Shown here: positions 1 through 5,577 of the stretch, one piece after another
Numbering within the stretch: the stretch's first letter is position 1
Layout: each line of letters starts with the position of its first letter
Origin: an uncultured Planctomycetaceae bacterium
GTDB taxonomy: Bacteria > Planctomycetota > Planctomycetia > Pirellulales > Lacipirellulaceae
NCBI GenBank assembly: GCA_937860165.1
Contig: CALMBE010000001.1
Span: 1 to 8,946, forward strand
Length of the DNA stretch: 8,946 nucleotides
Direction of reading: 5' to 3'
Position numbers and translations under genes: made by a program
The notes under the pieces: generated by a model
Told to the model about the DNA's origin: nothing
What the model saw: the letters and a program-made list of their open reading frames with translations, nothing else
The model's database searches: none

Positions 1-132
1 GGATACCTAGGACAACTTGAAAAACTGATCGGACCTGGCTTCCTGGGAGGCCCCTACCAGCCCCCCCAGGAGGATGCTAGACTTAGGGGTCTCTCGCTCC
101 CTGCCAATGCTAGCGTGCCGTTTAGCTTGTGA
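1..132 (+). CDS. C-terminal tail of an unidentified protein (5' end outside window)
   Basis: Frame 1 is open from the first base to a TGA at 130-132, giving 43 residues that begin GYLGQLEKLIGPGF and end with ASVPFSL. The composition (Gly/Pro/Leu turns, a balanced mix of charged residues) looks like a genuine protein end. The tRNA begins 16 bases after the stop, so the gene ends cleanly before it. A 9-bp imperfect hairpin (39-47 with 65-73) lies inside the frame but has no T-run. I do not recognise the family; the stretch is too short to exclude a chance open frame. Confidence 0.45.
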   Translation, partial: GYLGQLEKLIGPGFLGGPYQPPQEDARLRGLSLPANASVPFSL

Positions 133-148
133 AAGGGTGGCGAGCCGC

Positions 149-222
149 GGGCGATTAGCTCAGTTGGTTAGAGCACTAGCTCGACAAGCTAGGGGTCACA
201 AGTTCGAGTCTTGTATCGCCCA
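149..222 (+). tRNA. tRNA-Val (anticodon GAC), C at position 33
   Basis: A full cloverleaf can be folded by eye. The acceptor stem GGGCGAT (149-155) pairs with ATCGCCC (215-221). The D stem is GCTC/GAGC (158-161, 171-174), the anticodon stem CTAGC/GCTAG (176-180, 188-192), the variable loop GGGTC, and the T stem ACAAG/CTTGT around the loop TTCGAGT. The discriminator is A222, as expected for valine tRNAs, and CCA is not encoded (ACT follows). The anticodon loop reads TCGACAA, so the anticodon at 183-185 is GAC (Val, codons GUC/GUU). The base before it is C182 instead of the near-universal U33. Shifting the loop by one to restore U33 breaks the stem. Confidence 0.93.
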
Positions 223-317
223 CTCGTTGAACCGTGGGTTGCTTGCGTCGGTCCATGGTGGATTAGTACAATGCTGGTTCGGCAGAATTCTTAAACAGAT
301 CAATATTGGGAGCTTTT

Positions 318-407
318 GTGGGAACGAAAAAATCTGGAAAAGGGCGGCGTAAGCAGGGCCGCAAGAAACGTCGGATGCGAGCCAAGATTCGGCATCGCAA
401 GAAGTAA
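318..407 (+). CDS. Tiny arginine/lysine-rich basic protein (29 aa)
   Basis: GTG at 318 opens a 29-codon frame ending TAA at 405-407. The product starts MGTKKSGKGRRKQG and ends IRHRKK. Seventeen of its 29 residues are Lys or Arg, with one His and no acidic residue. GGGAG at 308-312 sits 5 bases before the GTG and is a plausible ribosome binding site; the in-frame TTG at 306 is an alternative. Such composition is typical of minimal ribosome- or nucleic-acid-associated proteins, for example bTHX or the COX24/mS38-like peptides. The order of residues resembles small planctomycete basic proteins I have seen, but I cannot assign a family. It lies 95 bases after the tRNA and may share its transcript. 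The next gene (592-1374) is convergent. Function as an rRNA-binding protein is inference only. Confidence 0.6.
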   Translation: MGTKKSGKGRRKQGRKKRRMRAKIRHRKK

Positions 408-591
408 ATTCGCCGGCGCGATGCGCAAAGTGTCGATCTCTGTTCTTTGACCCTCGCGGAATCTAACGCGTGGTGAGTCTGCGCTGCTTGAACCTTCGCG
501 CTGCCGCGGCGCAAAGTCGCGACAAATAGTCCTCAGATTTCTCTGCGCCTCAGCGCCACAGCCTGATAATTCACCCCCCCCATTCTTTTCC

Positions 592-1374
592 TCAAATCGC
601 CCGTAGAAACTTCACCGCGTTGGCGAAATCTTCCACGGTTTGCTGGGAACCGGTGCGTTGGATTGTAACCCAACCCGCGTAGCCGAACTCTTCGAGCTGC
701 CCCAAGATCGCCGGGAAGTCGGTCGATCCTCTGCCGAGTTCGACTTCGCGATTTCTGCCCGCCGAAAGGTCACGCACAGCATCGACAGCGTAGACATGGG
801 CCACATGCCCCCCCAACTCCCCCACGAATTTCTGCGGAGAGTGACCCTCGGCCATGATTTGCGGAGGGTGCAAATCGAGAAATAGGGTACCCTCGGGAAG
901 TTGAGCGATGAAATCGGCAACTTGAGCCAAGTCGTCACAGCTAATCTGCGCGGCAAGCTGCACTCCCAGTTTCATGCCACGTTCGGCCAGGCTGGCGATC
1001 ACCTCGACCAGCAGGGCCCTGGGAGCTTCTGCCGCGGCTCCAGGCAAGCTGCCCAGATTGCAGACCAACACTCGAGCCCCCAGCTTGGAGGCGAGCTGCA
1101 TGGCAGCTATCGTGGCCTCGACACGGCGATCTAGCTCCGTGGGGTCGGCGTACCCGCGGCGCGTAGGGAAGGCTACCGACCCAACCCGCAAATTCAGATC
1201 AGCCAGCATTTTCCGCACCTCGCGGAGTCCTGTATCGGTAATCTCAGCCGGGCGAAGCTCTTGCCGGGCGTCGATTTGCACTCCCTCGCACCCAATGGTC
1301 GCCGCAATGTGCAATGCTTTCCTGAAGGGTTGTGAAAAACAACAAGTTTGAGCCGCAATCCGAAGTGCCGTCAC
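592..1374 (-). CDS. Sugar phosphate isomerase/epimerase-like TIM-barrel protein
   Basis: The 260-residue product has the pattern of the xylose isomerase-like / AP endonuclease 2 barrel superfamily, which interconverts sugars or sugar acids at a divalent metal site. Landmarks: strand 1 with GCEGVQID (28-35), the loop NLGSLPG (106-112), LFLDLHPPQI (164-173), HVAHVYAVDAVRD (190-202) and the closing segment DFPAILGQLEEFGYAGW (219-235). Asp167 and His193 sit where two of the four usual metal ligands belong. The two positions where relatives normally carry Glu read Gln: AAQIS (Q143) and VTIQR (Q239). The length fits a single-domain member. The start is GTG at 1372-1374, with AAGGA about 12 bases upstream, a long spacing. 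It is divergent from the exported protein at 1454, with 79 bases between them. Barrel family is fairly sure; substrate and activity are unknown. Confidence 0.85.
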   Translation of the reverse strand: MTALRIAAQTCCFSQPFRKALHIAATIGCEGVQIDARQELRPAEITDTGLREVRKMLADLNLRVGSVAFPTRRGYADPTELDRRVEATIAAMQLASKLGARVLVCNLGSLPGAAAEAPRALLVEVIASLAERGMKLGVQLAAQISCDDLAQVADFIAQLPEGTLFLDLHPPQIMAEGHSPQKFVGELGGHVAHVYAVDAVRDLSAGRNREVELGRGSTDFPAILGQLEEFGYAGWVTIQRTGSQQTVEDFANAVKFLRAI

Positions 1375-1453
1375 GGTAATGAGTTATCCTTCCTGTGCCT
1401 GCCTAAGCTCCCCCCTGGCAACCGCCAAGTGTTCCCGCCTCGATTGAGACAGC

Positions 1454-4084
1454 ATGCTCGCCATCTTAACAAATCTTCTGTTGATATCTGCGCTGGTCGA
1501 GCCAAATACCATGGATCGTCAGACCGACGCGGTGGAGATATTCTTTTGCGACTTCTCCGATGCGGATTGGGATGTCAATTTCGATCGCTGGCCCGATAAG
1601 TGGCTGCGCACGTATGGACCCGAGATGCCTCAGTTTATCGAGGCCAAACTACAAGGGGACAGCAGCACTCCCGAAGGCAAGTGCCTAACAGTCAATCTTA
1701 ACGGCGGTGGAGCCTCGATTAGCAGCCCTCCGATCGCTGTCTCGGATAATTTCGCCTACGTGGCCGAGGTGCGATTGCGTGGCGAAGGAGTCGGTTTCGC
1801 GCGGGCAAGGGTCCGAGTCGATTTTTGCGACGATCATCGACAAGTCGTAGAATCGGCGCGGAGCAAGTGGTATCAAAACACGACCGGTTGGGAAAAGATC
1901 CAAATCGGTCCTGTGAACAATGCACACGAAAACGTCAGCCTGGCGATCATTACCTTGGAGGTCGTTAAGGGAAAGCATGTGGACCTCGCAGGAACATTTT
2001 CACTGGACGATGTGTGGCTCGCGCGATTACCCCGCATGAGCGTTAATACGAATAGCCCTTTTAATGTTTACGACAATCCCAAGAAAGTTGTCGTGACTTG
2101 CGAACTCTCCGGGATTCGCGAGCAGGACCCCGATATTCATTTTGAATTGCTCGATGCCAGTAGTCACAAGCTCGAAGGAAATACGGTCCAGTTGGAAGGC
2201 CAATTGATAACCGAAAAACTCAGCAAAGCGTCCGACATTGTCGATGCCCGCTTCGAACGACCGGCAGGTTACGCAGGAACGACGAAGTGGCAACCTCCCA
2301 TTAAGGATTTTGGTTTCTATCGGGTCCGAGTTTCGATGCAGACCGCCCGCGGCACGCTGAAAGACCACATGATCACGATTGCCGTGGTCCCCCCCATGGA
2401 ATCGGCCGCGCAAGGGGAATTCGGTTGGTCGCTGGCGGGGGACGACCTCCCCCTGGGTTTCGATCAACTCAATTTGCTCTTGCCACGCACGGGTATCAGT
2501 TGGGTCAAACTCCCGGTCTGGTACGGAGAGTCCGAGCCAGAGCGGGGCGATCAGCTAATGCTCTTGGCCGAGCAGCTAGCCGCCAAGAAGATCGAAATCG
2601 TCGGTGTGCTCGACCGTCCTCCCGCCGATCTTGATTTTGGCAAAATACTTCCGACCGATCTGAGCGTGGCGGACTTGTTTTCCAACATGGAGGCTTCCAT
2701 TTGGTTGCCTTCGCTCGACGAAGTTTTGACACGCTTGTCTCTGAAAGTGAAATACTGGCAATTGGGAATCGACAGCGATACCAGCTACGCCCACTACCCG
2801 CTAGCGGAACGAGAGGTCAGTCAGTTACGAGAAAAACTGTTCCGATTTGGTCAGGATGTGCACTTGGGCATCGGCTGGCCTTGGTTGCAAGGGATCGCGT
2901 CTCGCAGCGAAGTCCCCTGGCATTTCCAGCAGATGTCTGCTTCCCCCCAATTGACGGGAGACGAGTTGGCCAGTTACCTGGAAATGCCCGCGCAGAAAGG
3001 GGTGGTGCGTTGGAGTCTCGTGGAACCCTTGCCGCGGAAGGATTACGATCTCGAAACGCGAACCCGCGACTTAGTTCAGCAAATGATCTCGGGGAAGATT
3101 CATGGAGCATCCGCGATATTCGCCGCTAAACCCTTCGACGACGATGCAGGGTTGATGACCGACGCAGGAACCCCCGGCGACTTGCTGCTCCCTTGGCGTA
3201 CTACGGCTTCGCTGTTGAGTGGTACCCGCTACGTGGGGAGCATTCAACTCCCTGGAGGGAGTACCAATCGCCTCTTTGAAGACAAAGAGGGAACGATGGT
3301 CATGGTGGTCTGGAACCAACAGCCCCGCCAGGAAAGTGTCTTTCTGGGAGAGAACGTCCAAGTGGTCGACGTCTGGGGTCGCCGAGAAGTTCCCAAAGGG
3401 AAAGAGTATTTGCAGGTGATCGAAGTGAACACCATGCCCAAATATGTCGTGGGAATTAACGGCGCGGTCGCCCGCATGATGATGGGAACCAGTTTTGCCA
3501 ATTCCGACGTGCCGAGTATTTTTGAATTGGCCCATTCGAACCAATTATTGATCGAGAATTCATTTGCGCAGGGCATCGGCGGGGTTGCCCGCATCGTGGC
3601 CCCGGAAGGTTGGCAAATCCTGCCAGATCGGATTGACCTGAAATTGGCGGTTGGCGAGAAGGCCAAACGTGCCTTTCAGGTTGTCCTGCCGTTCGACGCG
3701 ACGAGCGGGGTCACGCCGCTGCGCGTCGATTTTGAAATTGCCGCCGAGAAGCCCTACAAGTTCAGTGTTTTTCGAGAATTGAATGTCGGCGACAAAGACA
3801 TCGACGTGGAAGTCGCCACGCGCGTCGAGGAAGATGGCTCGCTGATCGTCGAGCAGCGCATGATCAACCGCGAGTCCGCCCCCATCGACTTTAAGTGTCT
3901 CATGTATGCCCCCGATCGTCGCCGCCAAAGAATGCATGTCTTTCAGTTGACAAATAACTGGGACCTCAAGACTTTTACCTATACCGAAGCCGAGGACCTG
4001 ATCGGCAAGGAATTGCTGCTCAAGGTCGAGGAAATCGGCGGCAAGAATCGTGTCTTGAATTATCGGTTCATGGTAGAAGAGTAG
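1454..4084 (+). CDS. Large exported glycoside hydrolase-like multidomain protein
   Basis: The 876-residue protein starts at the first ATG after an in-frame TGA (1445-1447). Its N-terminus (MLAILTNLLLISALVE) is a short hydrophobic stretch that could be a signal peptide but lacks the usual positive residues. Residues about 28-190 look like a jelly-roll carbohydrate-binding or galactose-binding-like domain (SISSPPIAVSDNFAY, then FSLDDVWL). About 200-320 is a beta-rich Ig-like region. About 330-580 resembles a TIM barrel of the GH39/GH5 type: GISWVKLPVWYGES at 347 and YWQLGIDSD at 434, where active relatives usually read like W-NEP. After it come a beta-sandwich (VVDVWGRREV) and, from 717, an alpha-galactosidase-NEW3-like C-terminal domain (PEGWQILPDR). 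The likely location is the cell envelope or outside, acting on or binding polysaccharide. Domain calls are by fold pattern, not by strong motifs; no catalytic Glu pair is obvious. The Shine-Dalgarno sequence is weak. Confidence 0.75.
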   Translation: MLAILTNLLLISALVEPNTMDRQTDAVEIFFCDFSDADWDVNFDRWPDKWLRTYGPEMPQFIEAKLQGDSSTPEGKCLTVNLNGGGASISSPPIAVSDNFAYVAEVRLRGEGVGFARARVRVDFCDDHRQVVESARSKWYQNTTGWEKIQIGPVNNAHENVSLAIITLEVVKGKHVDLAGTFSLDDVWLARLPRMSVNTNSPFNVYDNPKKVVVTCELSGIREQDPDIHFELLDASSHKLEGNTVQLEGQLITEKLSKASDIVDARFERPAGYAGTTKWQPPIKDFGFYRVRVSMQTARGTLKDHMITIAVVPPMESAAQGEFGWSLAGDDLPLGFDQLNLLLPRTGISWVKLPVWYGESEPERGDQLMLLAEQLAAKKIEIVGVLDRPPADLDFGKILPTDLSVADLFSNMEASIWLPSLDEVLTRLSLKVKYWQLGIDSDTSYAHYPLAEREVSQLREKLFRFGQDVHLGIGWPWLQGIASRSEVPWHFQQMSASPQLTGDELASYLEMPAQKGVVRWSLVEPLPRKDYDLETRTRDLVQQMISGKIHGASAIFAAKPFDDDAGLMTDAGTPGDLLLPWRTTASLLSGTRYVGSIQLPGGSTNRLFEDKEGTMVMVVWNQQPRQESVFLGENVQVVDVWGRREVPKGKEYLQVIEVNTMPKYVVGINGAVARMMMGTSFANSDVPSIFELAHSNQLLIENSFAQGIGGVARIVAPEGWQILPDRIDLKLAVGEKAKRAFQVVLPFDATSGVTPLRVDFEIAAEKPYKFSVFRELNVGDKDIDVEVATRVEEDGSLIVEQRMINRESAPIDFKCLMYAPDRRRQRMHVFQLTNNWDLKTFTYTEAEDLIGKELLLKVEEIGGKNRVLNYRFMVEE

Positions 4085-4123
4085 GGCCGTGGGATTCTAG
4101 CGATTTGTCACAGCGTTATTTTG

Positions 4124-4215
4124 GGGTGCCATGCTCACGCTGGTACTCCGGCGTGGGCATGTGAATCGCCCAAAGAGCATGGCCACAGTGGAGTACCGCC
4201 GTGGCCATGGCACCC
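4124..4215. repeat. Paired-hairpin inverted repeat (REP/BIME-like)
   Basis: Two 38-base arms (4124-4161 and 4178-4215) are inverted copies matching at 30 of 38 positions across a 16-base spacer. The outer ends are GGGTGCCATG and CATGGCACCC. Each arm is also a hairpin by itself: CATGCTCACGC/GCGTGGGCATG (4130-4140, 4151-4161) and CATGGCCAC/GTGGCCATG (4178-4186, 4201-4209). It lies 39 bases after the stop of the exported protein. No T-run follows, so it is not a classic terminator. The nested layout is that of dispersed intergenic REP-type elements. A related unit with the same arm ends occurs at 5478-5520. Confidence 0.75.
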
Positions 4216-4249
4216 TCGTATTTCAGTCTGACACACTTTTCAACCTCCC

Positions 4250-4278
4250 TTGTCCCTAGTATCTCCCACAACTACTAT
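4250..4278 (+). promoter_or_regulatory. Weak candidate promoter for the NIF3-family gene
   Basis: TTGTCC (4250-4255) and TACTAT (4273-4278) are separated by 17 bases, each matching 4 of 6 bases of the sigma70 consensus. The 9-base direct repeat AGTCTGACA at 4225-4233 and 4279-4287 brackets the site and could be an operator pair or chance. Only spacing and position support this call. Confidence 0.25.
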
Positions 4279-4329
4279 AGTCTGACAGGACAAGGATGTC
4301 CGAGAGTGGTGGTTATTTGTCCGCGAAAC

Positions 4330-4353
4330 ACTCGGTCGGTTTTCGAGCCGAGT
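4330..4353 (+). promoter_or_regulatory. Leader hairpin directly upstream of the NIF3-family start
   Basis: ACTCGGTCG (4330-4338) pairs with CGA-G-CCGAGT (4344-4353) around a GTTTT loop, with one bulged G. It ends 17 bases before the ATG, and the ribosome binding site AGGTGAGG (4359-4366) follows at once. A hairpin here could modulate ribosome access or be the end of an upstream transcript. No T-run follows it. Confidence 0.4.
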
Positions 4354-4370
4354 ATGTCAGGTGAGGTAGC

Positions 4371-5162
4371 ATGTCCAGCGTTGGTGCAGTAGTCGCATGT
4401 TTGGAAGAATTCGCACCGTCGAATTTAGCCGAACATTGGGATAACGTAGGTCTCTTGGTCGGCGATCGGTCATGGCCTGTTGAGCGGATCATGACGTGCC
4501 TGTCAATTACCCCCGCGGTGCTTGCCGAGGCGATCCAGGGCAAAGCCCAATTGATAGTCACGCATCACCCGCTCCCATTCCACGCTGTGAAAACGGTGAA
4601 TTCGGATTCGACCGTGGGGCGACTCCTCTTGAAATTAATCGCTGCGCAAATTGCCGTGTGCAGCCCGCACACCGCGTTTGATTCCGCTCGGGTCGGCATC
4701 AATCAACATCTGGCGATTGGCCTGGGACTGCAAGAGATTGCCCCGATGATTCCCGCTAACGGAAGTGATCCGGAAGTCGGATCGGGTCGTTTCGGAACCC
4801 TGGCCGAAGATTTAACCTTGCTCCAATTGGTCGCCCGAGTGAAAAGTTTTCTTGGGATCGAAAGTCTCCATGTGGTTGGACGTGACGAGCAGGTAGTAAG
4901 CCGGGTGGCGATCGCGTGTGGAAGCGGGGGGAGTTTTCTCGCACAGGCGGTCGAACTGAAATGCGATGGCTTTATTACGGGTGAAACCAATTATCACACA
5001 TGCTTAGAAGCCGAAGCCCGTAACCTGGCGCTCGTGCTCCCTGGACATTTTGCGAGCGAACGATTTGCCCTGTTGTCCTTGGCCGATTACCTAACTGACT
5101 TGCTCCCCGGCGTCGAAGTCTGGGCCAGTCGCACCGAGCAAGACCCCCTGAGAAGACTTTAA
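4371..5162 (+). CDS. NIF3/YbgI-family dinuclear metal-centre protein
   Basis: The 263-residue product is a full-length NIF3-family protein, often annotated as GTP cyclohydrolase 1 type 2 homologue. The family forms hexameric toroids with a two-metal site; its physiological role is unsettled. All usual ligands are visible: the His pair in VTHHPL (H65, H66), D104 in HTAFDSA, and H226 and E230 in PGHFASER. Other signatures are LAEHWDNVGLLVGD (19-32), GSGRFG (137-142) and FITGETNYHTCLEA (201-214). The core has no inserted central domain, so this is the short bacterial form. The ATG at 4371 has a good ribosome binding site (AGGTGAGG, 4359-4366) and matches the family N-terminus. The gene appears to be monocistronic, ending at the palindromic terminator at 5231-5305. 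It is an intracellular soluble protein with no signal or membrane segment. Confidence 0.95.
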   Translation: MSSVGAVVACLEEFAPSNLAEHWDNVGLLVGDRSWPVERIMTCLSITPAVLAEAIQGKAQLIVTHHPLPFHAVKTVNSDSTVGRLLLKLIAAQIAVCSPHTAFDSARVGINQHLAIGLGLQEIAPMIPANGSDPEVGSGRFGTLAEDLTLLQLVARVKSFLGIESLHVVGRDEQVVSRVAIACGSGGSFLAQAVELKCDGFITGETNYHTCLEAEARNLALVLPGHFASERFALLSLADYLTDLLPGVEVWASRTEQDPLRRL

Positions 5163-5230
5163 GTCGGTGACCGAGTGAAGTAGATAAGTGAGGGTGTCCG
5201 GGAATTCACAGGGGAAAAATACGATTCACT

Positions 5231-5296
5231 CGTCATTCCCGCGCAGGCGGGAATCCAGAAATCGGGGCATGGGTTCCCGCCTACGCGGGAATGACG
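5231..5296. repeat. 66-bp near-perfect palindrome, dRS3-like dispersed repeat
   Basis: The left arm starts CGTCATTCCCGCGCAGGCGG (5231-5253) and the right arm runs TTCCCGCCTACGCGG onward (5274-5296). They match at 22 of 23 positions across a roughly 20-base spacer. Each arm itself contains ATTCCCGC...GCGGGAA, the core of the widespread ATTCCC-N8-GGGAAT repeats known as dRS3 in Neisseria and seen in many bacterial genomes. Such units are dispersed, non-coding and probably mobilised in trans. The near-identity of the arms implies recent origin or ongoing correction. Confidence 0.85.
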
Positions 5297-5305
5297 GATT
5301 TTTTT
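5231..5305 (+). terminator. Rho-independent terminator of the NIF3-family gene, formed by the palindrome
   Basis: The 23-bp stem is followed after GA by seven T residues (5299-5305) on the plus strand. It lies 68 bases after the NIF3-family stop codon and before the next promoter at 5447. The repeat therefore doubles as an intrinsic terminator. The minus strand lacks a comparable T-run, so it should work in one direction only. Confidence 0.65.
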
Positions 5306-5446
5306 CTGAAATCTCGACCCGGCTTCCGAGCTTCCATTCCGCCAGGGGAGCCCGTATTCCCCAGCCCCCGTTTCCCAGTCCCAAGCCCCATGAACTCGAT
5401 TCGACTAGGTAATCCGGATAGGGGTACTACCGCGACTTCGTTTTAG

Positions 5447-5474
5447 TTGACCCTCGCGTTGGTCGATCTAGAAT
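5447..5474 (+). promoter_or_regulatory. Sigma70-type promoter of the glycosyltransferase operon
   Basis: TTGACC (5447-5452) and TAGAAT (5469-5474) each match 5 of 6 consensus bases, with a 16-base spacer. The expected transcription start is near 5481. An upstream in-frame ATG (5473) overlaps the -10 box and so should not be on the transcript, which favours the start at 5578. Confidence 0.6.
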
Positions 5475-5477
5475 GGA

Positions 5478-5520
5478 ATGCTTGCCCGACAGGCGAGCGG
5501 TGGGCATGAGCCCATGGCAC
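5478..5520 (+). promoter_or_regulatory. Tandem leader hairpins carrying a second copy of the repeat family
   Basis: GCTTGCC (5480-5486) pairs with GGCGAGC (5492-5498), with one G-U pair, and TGGGC (5501-5505) pairs with GCCCA (5510-5514). The first hairpin begins at the predicted transcript start. The segment 5478-5508 has the same length (31 bases) and the same ends, ATGCT...GTGGGCATG, as 4131-4161. CCATGGCAC (5512-5520) also occurs in the other arm (4205-4213). It is therefore probably a solo or degraded member of the 4124-4215 repeat family sitting in a 5' leader. Confidence 0.5.
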
Positions 5521-5559
5521 TTTCCAAGCATATACGTACCCACGGCTCTCCGCGCACTC

Positions 5560-5566
5560 GGAGGAG
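5560..5566 (+). promoter_or_regulatory. Ribosome binding site that decides the glycosyltransferase start
   Basis: GGAGGAG lies 11 bases before the ATG at 5578. No comparable site precedes the longer ATG at 5473, which lies inside the promoter. Confidence 0.6.
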
Positions 5567-5577
5567 TTTACCACGCC

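Larger units (their letters stand above)
5163..5577. other. Gene-free interval between the NIF3-family and glycosyltransferase genes
   Basis: This 415-base stretch holds no convincing gene. It contains the 66-bp palindrome with its T-run (5231-5305), a pyrimidine-rich stretch rich in CCCC runs (about 5340-5390), the promoter at 5447-5474 and the structured leader of the glycosyltransferase (5478-5577). A 74-codon open frame at 5188-5412 runs straight through the palindrome and is not credible. Confidence 0.7.

Noticed and set aside
39..73. 9-bp imperfect hairpin (TCCTGGG/CCCAGGA core) near the left edge
   Set aside because: It has a 17-base loop and no following T-run, and it lies inside the probable coding tail.
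1416..1427. TGGC-N4-GCCA palindrome in the divergent intergenic region, possible operator
   Set aside because: Four-base arms are expected by chance and no promoter elements are aligned with it.
4201..4392. 63-codon open frame starting inside the repeat
   Set aside because: It overlaps the NIF3-family start, has no ribosome binding site, and is not protein-like.
5188..5412. 74-codon open frame on the plus strand
   Set aside because: It runs through the palindrome and the C-rich stretch; the translation is low-complexity Arg/Pro/Ser and the terminator lies inside it.
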